64,000 bases of DNA from Porphyromonas sp. (GCA_022772085.1 JALFBN010000007.1:1-64000), one strand, 5' to 3'; positions 34,092 through 43,015 are shown, counted from the stretch's first letter. Notes: a model not told the origin generated them from the sequence alone. Numbers and translations are program-made.

Positions 34092-34871
34092 TTAGAGATT
34101 TTTTTCGAGAGCTTGACGGAGCTCATCTGTGCTGACATCTTGGTGTATTTCTCCGTGGAAGGCATAGGATATCTTACCTCGCTCTTCACTAACGATTACG
34201 ACCATGGCATCCGTCTCTTGTGAGAGTCCGAGAGCCGAGCGGTGACGAAGCCCAAGATCTTTGTTCAGCTCATCTGAGCCCGATACAGGCAATATACACC
34301 CTGCTGCACGGATCTGTCCATCGGCAATGATCATAGCACCATCGTGCAAAGGGCTGTTTTTGAAGAAGATATTTTCAATTAGTCGGGAGTTTATCTCCGC
34401 ACGGAATATCTCACCCGTGTGTATGTAATTGGAGAGGTCCATGGCGTGCTGTATCGCAATGAGTGCACCTGTTTTTTTCTTGGCGAGGTTCATGCAGGCC
34501 AACACCACGGGGGCAACGTATTTTTTTTCTTCCGATTCCGCTCCACGAGCCTCCTTTGTAAACCAACGTTTCACGGCTCTCCAACGTTTGGTCGAGCCTA
34601 TCCCAACGAGAAATTTGCGGATCTCATCTTGAAATATGATGATAAGGGTAAGTGCACCTACGCTTACGATTTTATCGAGAATCGCACCCATGAGACGCAT
34701 TTTGAGGATTTGAGAGACTAACACCCAGATGATCACGAAGGTGAAGAGTCCGATGAAAAGAGCCTTTGATCCCGAGCTTTTGAGAATGCGGTAGGTGTAG
34801 AATAAGAAGATGGCTACCAGCAGAATATCTATCGCATCTTTGAATGAGAAGGTGAGCCAAAGTAGGGGCAT
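34092..34871 (-). CDS. cdaA: Diadenylate cyclase (membrane-bound CdaA type)
   Basis: The product is 259 residues. Three N-terminal membrane segments (about 10-30, 36-54, 60-80) precede a DisA_N cyclase domain with the DGA motif (SPLHDGAMII, about 176) and the RHR motif (GLRHRSALGLSQETDA, about 208). It condenses two ATP into c-di-AMP, a second messenger for potassium and osmotic balance. Its position between folP and ctpA fits the linkage with folP seen in Bacteroidetes. Confidence 0.95.
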   Translation of the reverse strand: MPLLWLTFSFKDAIDILLVAIFLFYTYRILKSSGSKALFIGLFTFVIIWVLVSQILKMRLMGAILDKIVSVGALTLIIIFQDEIRKFLVGIGSTKRWRAVKRWFTKEARGAESEEKKYVAPVVLACMNLAKKKTGALIAIQHAMDLSNYIHTGEIFRAEINSRLIENIFFKNSPLHDGAMIIADGQIRAAGCILPVSGSDELNKDLGLRHRSALGLSQETDAMVVIVSEERGKISYAFHGEIHQDVSTDELRQALEKNL

Positions 34872-34933
34872 ATCTAGAGAGTGGGGAAATGTTTAGTCGT
34901 GTTCGTTGTCCAAATACTATGTTGTGGGGGCTT

Positions 34934-35794
34934 TTATACTCCCTCAAGGTAGGGACGCATCACCTCCATGAGTTTAATGGTTTCCATTGCGGCACGCACG
35001 TCATGTACCCTTAGGATGTCCGCACCCCCTCTGAGGAGGGCTAAAGTATGAAGTACCGTTGTGCCATTAAGAGCTTCACCGGCGGAGCTTTCGAGGAGTT
35101 GCCACACCATCCGTTTGCGTGATACGCCTATGAGGATGGGAAGTTTCAGGGGTGCAAGAGCCGAGGCATAGTGAGCGAGGAGGCGGTAGTTGTCCTCAGC
35201 TTTCTTTGAAAATCCAAAGCCGGGATCGAGGATAATATCCTTGACTCCCATCTCTCGGAGCGTCTGTACTTTTTTGATGAAATAGTCGAGTACGGCTGTC
35301 TCCACATTGGGGGTATAGGTGCGCTCTACGTGCATCCCCCCGACTTGACCCTCAAGGTGCATCAAAATATAGGGGACGCCCAAGCGGGCTACTGTTGCGT
35401 ACATGAGAGGATCTTCAGTTCCTCCTGCAATGTCATTAATGATCTGTGCCCCATACTCTTCCACGGCCATAGTAGCGACGTCGGCTCTGAAGGTATCTAC
35501 CGATAAGGGGAGGTGGTTGTATTCTCTTTGCCATAGAGCCAAAGCGGGGCGCAACCGCTCCATCTCTTCTCTACTATCGGGCATGACACTCCCTGGGCGT
35601 GTGGAGCACCCTCCGAGGTCTATCATGGTACCGCCCTCGGCTATAATCTCTTGATAGCGAGCATGGAGAGCCTTCTCTCCTTCGGTGCGACTACCTGCAT
35701 AGAACGAGTCCGGGGTCACATTGACAATGCCCATTACTTGAGGCTTTGCCAGGGAAAAAATCTTTCCTCCTAGGTTGAGGGTACTTTGTCTCAT
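34934..35794 (-). CDS. folP: Dihydropteroate synthase
   Basis: The product is 286 residues. The first signature VMGIVNVTPDSFYAGSR and the second IDLGGCSTRPGS are clear, with ILDPGFGFSKKAEDNYRLL and GVSRKRMV further on. It joins p-aminobenzoate to dihydropterin diphosphate in folate synthesis. The start MRQSTLNLGG (35794) is used rather than the longer open frame, since a -7 box on the minus strand lies at 35822-35829. It is the first gene of folP-cdaA-ctpA. Confidence 0.95.
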   Translation of the reverse strand: MRQSTLNLGGKIFSLAKPQVMGIVNVTPDSFYAGSRTEGEKALHARYQEIIAEGGTMIDLGGCSTRPGSVMPDSREEMERLRPALALWQREYNHLPLSVDTFRADVATMAVEEYGAQIINDIAGGTEDPLMYATVARLGVPYILMHLEGQVGGMHVERTYTPNVETAVLDYFIKKVQTLREMGVKDIILDPGFGFSKKAEDNYRLLAHYASALAPLKLPILIGVSRKRMVWQLLESSAGEALNGTTVLHTLALLRGGADILRVHDVRAAMETIKLMEVMRPYLEGV

Positions 35795-35821
35795 TGTATC
35801 CGTCTCATTGCTTTCTATCCT

Positions 35822-35829
35822 CAAAGGTA
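35822..35829 (-). promoter_or_regulatory. Probable -7 element for folP-cdaA-ctpA
   Basis: Read on the minus strand, TACCTTTG lies 27 nt before the folP ATG. A TTTG at the ideal distance is not visible. Confidence 0.55.
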
Positions 35830-35978
35830 ACACTTTTCAATTTTCGGACTGAAGTTTTAGCTCTGCACACTGAAAAGGCTTGAATTGCCCTCGAAAGACA
35901 GTATTCCGTAAAAAACAGAAATGAAGTGCCTACTATTGAGTAGAGGAGTACCTAGGAGATGCTCAGCATTAGTGGGGA

Positions 35979-36009
35979 TTGTGTTAAAAGCAAGATGGTA
36001 GTACCTTTG
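35979..36009 (+). promoter_or_regulatory. Promoter of the TonB-dependent receptor gene
   Basis: TTG (35979-35981), 20 nt, then TACCTTTG (36002-36009). A perfect dyad follows at 36016-36034, right where the transcript should begin. Confidence 0.75.
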
Positions 36010-36015
36010 CTACAC

Positions 36016-36034
36016 AGAGTCCGAGACGGACTCT
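36016..36034 (+). repeat. Perfect dyad at the predicted transcript start of the TonB receptor gene
   Basis: AGAGTCCG AGA CGGACTCT is an 8-bp inverted repeat with a 3-nt centre, starting 7 nt after the -7 box. It could be an operator overlapping the start site or a 5'-terminal mRNA hairpin. Confidence 0.7.
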
Positions 36035-36165
36035 TCTCGTTGGAGGATGAGGATTGAGTAGTAGGGGCCTGATCATGTTCGTTCGTACGGTTGTATCCGT
36101 GGGAGCACTTCTATCGAGATTTATTGAAAATAGAAACAGAATAAAAACGCAATACAAGACAATCT

Positions 36166-38742
36166 ATGAACAGGTACATTTTTCTTATTCTATTCAGTTG
36201 CTTGGGATTGTTTGCTTCGGCAGAGACCCCAACTCCACCTCCTAGTGATGCCAATGTGGTTGGTCACGTTGTAGATGCACTTACGGGGGAACACATTCCC
36301 GGAATTACCATATTCGTGAAAGGAACGAATGTGGGAACCTCTACCGATGCCTCGGGACATTACTTTTTGCGCCATTTGAATCCCGGGGAGGTAACCCTCG
36401 TTATGCGAGGTATTGGCTATTTGACCCAAGAAAAAAAAGTGGTCGTGGTGCAAAACAAGATGCTCGAAGTAAATTTTGAAGCTCAAGAGGATGCTTTATC
36501 AATTGATGAGGTCGTTGTCTCTGCCAACCGCCAAACAACCCTGCGTCGCCTTGCTCCCACGGTTGTTACGATCGTTGATGAGAAAGTATTCAGCAAGGTC
36601 AATGCGCACAACCTCCTGCAGGGACTGGTATTCCAACCGGGGGTACGGGTCGAAAACAATTGCCAAAACTGTGGATTCAATCAAGTTCGGATCAATGGTT
36701 TGGATGGGCGCTATTCCCAAATTTTGATTGATAGCAGACCTATATTCAGTGCCCTTGCAGGGGTGTATGGTATTGAGCAGATCCCGACGAATATGGTTGA
36801 TAGAGTGGAAGTCATTCGAGGTGGAGGCTCCGCCCTCTTTGGCTCTTCGGCTATTGGTGGTGTAGTGAATATCATTACTAAAGAACCAAATGGCAATAGC
36901 TTTTCGATCCACGAATCCCTTGCCTTTACGGGACTGACAGCTCCCGATAATAACTTGAGTATGAATGCTTCTCTCGTGACTCCCGACAACAAGATGGGTG
37001 CCATGCTCTATGGGCAGGCTCGTTATCGGACGCCTTGGGATGCCAATGGAGATGGGTTTAGCGAATTGGGTAAACTCAATGCCCGCACCTTTGGAAGTCA
37101 TTTTTACCTCAAACTCTCCGATTATAGCAAACTCTCGGCAGATGTACATACCATTCAAGAGTATCGTCGTGGAGGGGACCATTTTGATTTGCCCGATCAC
37201 GTTGCCGCCGTATCCGAGCATTTGGATCACAGTATTTATAGTGGTAATGTGAAGTACGACCTCTACTCTAAAAACCTTAAGCATCACTTCCAAGCTTTTG
37301 CTTCGGCACAGTCTGTTGACCGTTCAAGTTATTATGGAGGTCTTGTCGACAGAGGAGATGATCTTGGTCGGGAGATCGGTAAAATAGGTAGTCCCGTACC
37401 CAAAGATCTGTACGGAGACAATTACGGAGTTACTAAGGGACGTACTTACATGGGCGGAGTACAATATGGTTATCAGATGGATCATTTTCTCTTTATGCCC
37501 GCTGAGATCCTTGTCGGAGCGGAATATGTATATGATTTTTTGGATGACAAGATGCCGATCCGCTCCTGGCAAGCCCTCCAAGATGATAGCGGTAATCCGA
37601 TTTTGCACCAAGGGAAATACATATCGGCTTTCCCGGGGATCAATCAGAGGATACACAACGCTAGTCAATTTGCCCAAGTTGAGTGGAAAAATGAGCATCT
37701 TTCTCTCCTCTTTGGAACTCGTCTAGATGAGCATTCGATCATGAAAACGCCAATTTTCAGCCCTCGTGTGACGCTCCGCTACAATCCGTCGAAGAATGTA
37801 AATCTAAGAGCCTCCTACGCTAAGGGATTCCGTGCACCTCAGGTTTTTGACGAGGATTTGCATGTAAGTATTGTAGGTGGTGAGGCCAAACGTGTGATCA
37901 ATGGTGAAAACCTCAAGCCCGAGTCAAGTCATGCATTTAACCTAAGTGCCGATTTGTATCATCGCCACGGGGGTCTCAATGCCAATCTACTCGTGGAGGG
38001 ATTCTATAATCGAATCACGGATGTATTTGTTAATAAGGAGCAACCCTCCCAAAATGATGGGGTAATGCGTCTCTTACGTACCAATAGTCAAGGTGCTCAA
38101 GTCTATGGATGCAATATTGAGGGACGCCTAGGGTGGCGTCAGGTGCAGTTGCAAGCCGGATTTACTTATACACGCAATCTCTACGACCATGCAGTAGAGT
38201 ATGGAGAATATACCGAGATGGATAGCCGAGGAATGCCCCTTATTGATGCAGACAAAAAGGTGCAAAATAAAAAATTGACCGATCGACGCATGATGCGTAC
38301 CCCGAGTGTGTACGGTTACTTTACGCTCAGTTATGAACCGATACATGCCCTTCAACTTTCGCTTACGAGTAATATCACGGGATCGATGCTTGCCCCTCAT
38401 ACTATCGAATACGGGGCCGGATGCGCCCAAAGTGACCGTGAGGCGCAACATGATGCCGATCTTTTTACGCCGCACTTTGTTGCCAATGGTGTCGCTCCCG
38501 AAGACCGAGTGGTACGTATCGACGAGCTAACCACGACTCCTACTTTCGTGGAGCTTGGGGCTAAAGTGTCGTATCATTTTGACCTCTTCCGCTACGGAGA
38601 ACTAGAACTTTATAGCGGTATTCACAACCTTCTAGACGCTCGTCAGAAGGATTATGATACGGGTGCCGGCCGAGATAGTGCCTACATCTATGGTCCTACG
38701 ATGCCTCGAACGCTCTATTTCGGTTGTCGCCTTTCATTCTGA
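36166..38742 (+). CDS. TonB-dependent outer-membrane receptor with carboxypeptidase-regulatory-like domain
   Basis: The product is 858 residues with a signal peptide (about 1-19). A CarbopepD_reg-2-like domain (about 30-110: VVGHVVDALTGEHIPGITIFVKG) leads to a plug (about 115-235: SIDEVVVSANRQTT, QVRINGLDGRYSQILIDSRP, VEVIRGGGSALFGSSAIGGVVNIITKEP). A 22-strand barrel ends in RTLYFGCRLSF (terminal Phe). The plug contains a Cys pair in ENNCQNCGFNQ. The substrate is unknown. Metal, haem or cobalamin are all possible by family. No partner lipoprotein is encoded next to it. The long leader contains a perfect dyad. A terminator follows. Confidence 0.92.
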   Translation: MNRYIFLILFSCLGLFASAETPTPPPSDANVVGHVVDALTGEHIPGITIFVKGTNVGTSTDASGHYFLRHLNPGEVTLVMRGIGYLTQEKKVVVVQNKMLEVNFEAQEDALSIDEVVVSANRQTTLRRLAPTVVTIVDEKVFSKVNAHNLLQGLVFQPGVRVENNCQNCGFNQVRINGLDGRYSQILIDSRPIFSALAGVYGIEQIPTNMVDRVEVIRGGGSALFGSSAIGGVVNIITKEPNGNSFSIHESLAFTGLTAPDNNLSMNASLVTPDNKMGAMLYGQARYRTPWDANGDGFSELGKLNARTFGSHFYLKLSDYSKLSADVHTIQEYRRGGDHFDLPDHVAAVSEHLDHSIYSGNVKYDLYSKNLKHHFQAFASAQSVDRSSYYGGLVDRGDDLGREIGKIGSPVPKDLYGDNYGVTKGRTYMGGVQYGYQMDHFLFMPAEILVGAEYVYDFLDDKMPIRSWQALQDDSGNPILHQGKYISAFPGINQRIHNASQFAQVEWKNEHLSLLFGTRLDEHSIMKTPIFSPRVTLRYNPSKNVNLRASYAKGFRAPQVFDEDLHVSIVGGEAKRVINGENLKPESSHAFNLSADLYHRHGGLNANLLVEGFYNRITDVFVNKEQPSQNDGVMRLLRTNSQGAQVYGCNIEGRLGWRQVQLQAGFTYTRNLYDHAVEYGEYTEMDSRGMPLIDADKKVQNKKLTDRRMMRTPSVYGYFTLSYEPIHALQLSLTSNITGSMLAPHTIEYGAGCAQSDREAQHDADLFTPHFVANGVAPEDRVVRIDELTTTPTFVELGAKVSYHFDLFRYGELELYSGIHNLLDARQKDYDTGAGRDSAYIYGPTMPRTLYFGCRLSF

Positions 38743-38764
38743 AACTAACCCAAGTAAAACGCAC

Positions 38765-38828
38765 GACTCCCTCTCTTTCGGTTGCCCTTCGCAAAGGGTG
38801 CTGAAGAGGGGGACTCTTATTGTTTTTG
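38765..38828 (+). terminator. Intrinsic terminator after the TonB receptor gene
   Basis: GACTCCCTCT on the left pairs with AGAGGGGGACT on the right. An internal GCCCTT/AAGGGTGC hairpin lies between them, and a T-rich tail follows. Confidence 0.75.
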
Positions 38829-38861
38829 AGTAGGAAACGTCGGATTCTAAGGGGTAATGTG

Positions 38862-38869
38862 TATCTTTG
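38862..38869 (+). promoter_or_regulatory. Probable -7 element for tetR-fabG-rluA
   Basis: TATCTTTG ends only 6 nt before the ATG at 38876, so the transcript may be leaderless or nearly so. No TTTG was found at the ideal distance. Confidence 0.55.
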
Positions 38870-38875
38870 TGGAGT

Positions 38876-39580
38876 ATGAAGACTCCTAGTCCCGCAAAAA
38901 TCAGGCAATCGAGCCTGCGCACTCGCGAGTTGCTTATTGATGCAGCTCGCCAACTCTTTGCTCGCTTTGGCGTTGAAAAAACAACGATGAACGATATTGC
39001 CGAGGCTTCTAAGCGGGGACGGCGCACGATTTATATGTACTTCAACAGCAAGACGGATGTATTCTATGCTGTGGTGGGACGGGAGTTGGACTTGCTTTGT
39101 CAGAGACTGGAGGCTGTGGCAGAGTCTCCGGGGTCTGCCCCCGAGAAGCTTATGAGTTTGATCTACACGCACATGGACACCATTTTACAGGTGGTGATGC
39201 GTAACGGATCTCTCAAAGCCCATTTCTTCAATGATATTCGTCGGGTGGAACGTGTGCGGTATAAGTTCGACCTTCGGGAACAGGATATTATTGCTTCGAT
39301 TTTGGAGGAGGGCAATCGGGAGGGAATCTTTTTTGTGCGCGACGTCAAGATGACAGCCAATATCTTACAGCACGCCTTCAAGGGATTGGAGGTTCCCTAT
39401 ATTCATCGTCAGACGCACCGTATGGGAAGTCAAGAGTTTGATGCTCTGCGTCGTGCTGCCGAGTATTTGGTTTTTCGGGGAGTGGGCTACCGGGGAGAGA
39501 TTCGTCCGATCACGCCTCCGACGATGACCGATGATACAACAAATCAGAATCAAAACTTAGATAAAACAACGGAATCATGA
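38876..39580 (+). CDS. TetR/AcrR-family transcriptional regulator
   Basis: The product is 234 residues. The N-terminal helix-turn-helix domain (about 15-62: LRTRELLIDAARQLFARFGVEKTTMNDIAEASKRGRRTIYMYFNSKTD, cut into family helices) is followed by a helical ligand domain. The stop overlaps the fabG start by 4 bases (ATGA), so the regulator and a fatty-acid enzyme are translationally coupled. By analogy with other TetR proteins next to fatty-acid genes it may sense acyl-CoA or a lipid. The ligand is unknown. A polar, Asn/Gln-rich tail ends the protein. Confidence 0.9.
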   Translation: MKTPSPAKIRQSSLRTRELLIDAARQLFARFGVEKTTMNDIAEASKRGRRTIYMYFNSKTDVFYAVVGRELDLLCQRLEAVAESPGSAPEKLMSLIYTHMDTILQVVMRNGSLKAHFFNDIRRVERVRYKFDLREQDIIASILEEGNREGIFFVRDVKMTANILQHAFKGLEVPYIHRQTHRMGSQEFDALRRAAEYLVFRGVGYRGEIRPITPPTMTDDTTNQNQNLDKTTES

Positions 39581-40323
39581 ATTTATTAGCAGGTAAAACA
39601 GCCTTGATCACAGGAGCTGGTCGAGGTATAGGACGGGCCATTGCCCTGAAATATGCCCAAGAGGGTGCCAATGTGGCGATCACTGATATTCGTATTGCTG
39701 AGGATGTGGAGACTTTTGTTGCCGAACTGAACGCAATGGGTGTGAAGGCGAAGGCCTATACCTCTAATGCAGCTGACTTTGCCGATGCTCATAAGACGGT
39801 TGAGGAGATTGTAAAGGATTTTGGCTCCATTGATATTCTCGTTAATAATGCAGGGATTACACGTGATGGCCTCCTGATGCGTATGACAGAGGAGCAGTGG
39901 GATATGGTGATCAATGTAAATCTCAAGTCTGCATTCAATTTGATCCATGCCGTAACGCCCGTGATGATGCGCCAACGTCGAGGCAGTATTATCAATATGG
40001 CTTCGGTTGTAGGGGTTAGTGGTAATGCAGGTCAAGCCAACTACTCTGCCTCTAAGGCCGGTATGATTGGTTTGGCTAAGAGTACAGCTAAAGAATTGGG
40101 TTCTCGTGGAATCCGTGCCAATGCCATTGCTCCGGGGTTCATCATTACCGATATGACGAATGAGTTGCCCGAAGATGTAAAACAACAGTGGGCCGCCCAA
40201 ATCCCTCTTCGTCGAGGAGGTACGCCCGAAGATGTGGCCGGAGTTGCTGTGTTCTTGGCAAGTGACCTTTCAGCTTATGTATCGGGACAAGTCGTGCACT
40301 GCTGTGGTGGCATGAATTGCTAA
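39577..40323 (+). CDS. fabG: 3-oxoacyl-[acyl-carrier-protein] reductase
   Basis: The product is 248 residues of the short-chain dehydrogenase family. The cofactor motif TGAGRGIGRAIA is near residue 12. NNAG is present, and the catalytic triad lies in MASVVG (Ser) and YSASKAG (Tyr/Lys). It ends GGMNC, typical of FabG. It reduces 3-oxoacyl-ACP with NADPH in fatty-acid elongation. It starts inside the tetR stop and its own stop overlaps the rluA-type start by 1 base. Confidence 0.95.
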   Translation: MNLLAGKTALITGAGRGIGRAIALKYAQEGANVAITDIRIAEDVETFVAELNAMGVKAKAYTSNAADFADAHKTVEEIVKDFGSIDILVNNAGITRDGLLMRMTEEQWDMVINVNLKSAFNLIHAVTPVMMRQRRGSIINMASVVGVSGNAGQANYSASKAGMIGLAKSTAKELGSRGIRANAIAPGFIITDMTNELPEDVKQQWAAQIPLRRGGTPEDVAGVAVFLASDLSAYVSGQVVHCCGGMNC

Positions 40324-41009
40324 TGAAGGTCATATACGAAGACAATCACCTCCTCGTCGTGAGCAAACTGCCCGGCGAGATCGTGCATGCAGACAAAACG
40401 GGCGATCGTTCTCTAGAGGAGATGGTCGCCCTCTATCTTAAGAAGAAATATAATAAACCGGGGAACGTCTTTGTCGGAGTCGTGCATCGTCTTGATCGGC
40501 CTGTGGGCGGGTTGGTCCTTTTTGCCAAAACGAGTAAAGCACTGGCACGCATGAACAAACTTTTTGCCGAAGGGGGCGTGCACAAAGTCTATCGGGCTAT
40601 TGTACAGAAGGCTCCCGAGTCGCCTCAAGGAGAGTGTATCGATTGGCTTTGGCGCAATGCTAAGCAGAACAAAACTTACATTGTGCGATCCGATCACCCC
40701 GAGGCTAAGCGGGCGCATCTACGTTGGCGTAAAGTGGCGAGTGCTGAGCGTTACCACCTCTTGGAGATTGAGCTTTTAACGGGTCGGCATCATCAGATAC
40801 GAGCGCAGTTGGCAGGTATGGGGTCTCCTATTAAAGGGGATTTGAAGTACGGAGCTCCCCGCTCTAACCCCGATGGTAGTATCTCGCTTTTGAGCTATAC
40901 CATGCGTTTTGAGCATCCGGTTAGTCACGAACAGATTGAGCTGGAGGCACTACCACCACAAGATAAGCTGTGGCAATTACTTTTTTCTTTGGCAGAAAAG
41001 AATCTTTGA
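40323..41009 (+). CDS. RluA-family pseudouridine synthase
   Basis: The product is 228 residues. The catalytic Asp lies in HRLDRPVGGLVLFAKTS. IYEDNHLLVVSKLPGEIVH at the N-terminus and TGRHHQIRAQLAGMGSPIKGDLKYG towards the C-terminus are family motifs. No S4 domain is present, so it is of the short RluA/C/TruC class. The RNA target is not determined. The ATG at 40323 is used because it overlaps the fabG stop, which fits a coupled operon. Confidence 0.92.
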   Translation: MKVIYEDNHLLVVSKLPGEIVHADKTGDRSLEEMVALYLKKKYNKPGNVFVGVVHRLDRPVGGLVLFAKTSKALARMNKLFAEGGVHKVYRAIVQKAPESPQGECIDWLWRNAKQNKTYIVRSDHPEAKRAHLRWRKVASAERYHLLEIELLTGRHHQIRAQLAGMGSPIKGDLKYGAPRSNPDGSISLLSYTMRFEHPVSHEQIELEALPPQDKLWQLLFSLAEKNL

Positions 41010-41020
41010 TCGAATGCCAA

Positions 41021-41057
41021 TCCCTCTAGATATTTCAGACCTAGAGGGACTTTTTTT
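41021..41057 (+). terminator. Intrinsic terminator after rluA-type gene
   Basis: TCCCTCTAG (41021-41029) pairs perfectly with CTAGAGGGA (41041-41049), and seven T follow after one C. Confidence 0.92.
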
Positions 41058-41125
41058 GTGGATACAAAAAAATCTTATTCTGTAAATTTTTTTTCGGGAT
41101 GTTTTTATTATCTCAGATTATTTGC

Positions 41126-41133
41126 TATATTTG
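41126..41133 (+). promoter_or_regulatory. Probable -7 element for the 41216 lipoprotein gene
   Basis: TATATTTG lies 82 nt before the predicted ATG. A T-rich tract sits where the -33 element would be, but TTTG is not present. Confidence 0.5.
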
Positions 41134-41215
41134 CCCTTGGATGTTGTGCTCGTTGAAATAGTGATGGCTATGCATAGTTTGTAATATACTAGTTTCACAA
41201 TTAAATAATGACGAA

Positions 41216-42135
41216 ATGAAAAAGAATCTTATTTTTTTTTGTATTAGGGTTTGTTTCTCTTATTGCCAGCTTTGTTATCTTCTCATGTGAGAAGCCTGCA
41301 AATGTAACTCCGATTTCAGGAGAAGATGAAGAGCGCTCATATATTGAATTATTTCATAGCATCGATACTTATGATGCTTCTTTTCAAGAAAAACTTCCTT
41401 ACGAAACTCGTGCTTCTTGGGGGGAATTTTTGGAAAATAATAAAAGGAGGTCTTAAGGTTATCGGTGCAGATATCGCTGGAGGGCTTTCGGGAGCATCTC
41501 TCGGAGGAGAGCTGGATAAAGGTAGTGGGGGACATACTTGTGAGATTAGTTTTGGTATTGTTGGTGCCGTTGCGGCGTCAGCTGCTAAAGCGATCGAAGA
41601 GTTCCAAACGAATGATACTATTCCAAAACTTCCTGTAGATCAGCCCAAATCATTTTCCTCTAATGAGACGGGAAGTATTATTGGAGAAGCTCATAATGAA
41701 ATCATGGAAAAACTTTTCAATATGTATGGCGAGGGTGAGGTTACAACAATTAGCGAAGAGCGTCTTCATCAAGATGTCCTTCGTTTGACTAGAGAATACC
41801 TTGGCACGGATTTAGAGAAGTGTGATAATGCCATGTTACAAGTTATATCACAGAGAACGGCTGAGATAAAAAGATCACTTGCTAATCTAAGCGATGAAGA
41901 AACTGTTGCATATTTACGTAATTGCGGATATGCAAAGAAAGAGGATTTAAAACTTATTGCAGATTATCTCGTAAAGATTCAATCAATACAGGATTTAGAC
42001 CTCAGGAAACAATACATTAGTGGGTATATGAAGCTAATTAAGAAGGCAACGATTTCTGAAAACTCAAAGAGAGTCGTTTTAGAAGGAACTTCAACAGCGG
42101 TAAATAGTTTGATGTTATGGGAACGCGCGCATTAA
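41216..42135 (+). pseudogene. Lipoprotein gene with glycine-zipper segment, interrupted by two homopolymer frameshifts
   Basis: Starting at the ATG at 41216, removing one T from the T9 tract (41232-41240) gives MKKNLIFFVLGFVSLIASF then VIFSC, a lipoprotein signal with its lipobox Cys. Removing one G from the G6 tract (41419-41424) then joins ...YETRASWG to NFWKIIKGGLKVIGADIAGG. The restored protein has about 305 residues. It has a Gly/Ala-rich membrane-like stretch (IAGGLSGASLGGELDKG, GIVGAVAASAAKAI), a GEAHNEIMEKLF motif, and a helical C-terminal half. As written the frame is broken at both tracts. The cause may be mutation, phase variation, transcriptional slippage or sequencing error. The unbroken C-terminal frame can be read from 41326 but lacks a proper signal. 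The end overlaps the next gene by 19 bases. Confidence 0.7.
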
Positions 42136-42782
42136 ATTCTCGTTTTGCTTTCTTGGTAACTCTTTTGCTTTGTCTTTTGTTTTCTTCTGCACAGCTGTTT
42201 GCACAAGGGGGAACGGAGGTTTCCGTCTCAAAATCTTCTTGGAGGGATTGGCTTGCTTTCCGAGTGGCGCTTTCGGTTAATGATGTAAGCGTCCCTCTAA
42301 AATCTTCCAACGTCTTTCCTCAAGCAGTATCAGCGACTCCACAACTTGGAGTCAGGGTACATCTGGGTTTGATTTTTGATAGACAGTCGGATGATCCTCT
42401 CGTCCTTTCTTTAGGTTTTGCCAAAGCTCGGAATATCGATAAAAGAACGAAAGAAGCTCTAGAGGCAACCACTTTGTTGGATGTGGGTGTTGAGTACCCA
42501 ATTTGGAATCTCTTGAATAAAAAGAAGCATCAGTTGCGGTTTGATTTGGGAGCCTTTGGTGCGATGTGTCACATAGCCTACCCCAATTCAAAAGGTCTCA
42601 ACAAATGGGGCGTTTCGGGAAGAATCTCTTTGGCTTACGATTACAAACTGCAAAAAGATTATTTTGTTGGATGCAAGTTATACAATAGTATTGGTCGGTA
42701 CTTTGGAGCGTCTCAAAGTCCGAATGACTTGCGATTTTCGTATATAAACGAACTCGGACTTTCTATGTGTGTGACATTCTGA
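42117..42782 (+). CDS. Outer-membrane beta-barrel-like protein, unknown function
   Basis: The product is 221 residues. A signal peptide (about 1-30, ending SSAQLFAQ) is followed by amphipathic strands (WLAFRVALSV, TPQLGVRVHLGLIFD, HQLRFDLGAFGAMCHIAY, GVSGRISLAYDYKL, RFSYINELGLSMCVTF) ending in Phe. This suggests an 8-10 strand barrel. Its start overlaps the end of the broken lipoprotein gene. The two probably formed a lipoprotein/outer-membrane pair. Function is unknown. Confidence 0.72.
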   Translation: MGTRALNSRFAFLVTLLLCLLFSSAQLFAQGGTEVSVSKSSWRDWLAFRVALSVNDVSVPLKSSNVFPQAVSATPQLGVRVHLGLIFDRQSDDPLVLSLGFAKARNIDKRTKEALEATTLLDVGVEYPIWNLLNKKKHQLRFDLGAFGAMCHIAYPNSKGLNKWGVSGRISLAYDYKLQKDYFVGCKLYNSIGRYFGASQSPNDLRFSYINELGLSMCVTF

Positions 42783-42808
42783 CGAAAGTACTTACTTCCC
42801 ATATAAGG

Positions 42809-42853
42809 TAATGGTGGTGTGAAAGAACTCTTTTGCTCCGCCATTATTTTATT
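42809..42853 (+). terminator. Intrinsic terminator after the 42117 gene
   Basis: TAATGGTGG (42809-42817) pairs with CCGCCATTA (42838-42846), with one G-T wobble, and TTTTATT follows. Confidence 0.8.
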
Positions 42854-43015
42854 GCGGCAATTCTATTTTTTAAGTAGTTGGTTGAAAGGCTCAGAGAGGG
42901 GGGGAGAGGCGATAGAGGTTTGCTCGGATTTTAATCTTGTGGTATACTTGATTGTATAAGAGTCTACACCCTTGATCGAATTATTGTAGTAGGTAAATAT
43001 TCTCAAGAAAAATAC

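Noticed and set aside
36499-37293. 264-codon minus-strand open frame
   Set aside because: It is antisense to the plug domain of the TonB-dependent receptor, with no family motif.
41326-42135. Stand-alone 269-codon gene starting at 41326
   Set aside because: The first ~33 residues are the out-of-frame reading of the lipoprotein's own N-terminal part. A far better protein with lipobox results from correcting two homopolymer tracts.
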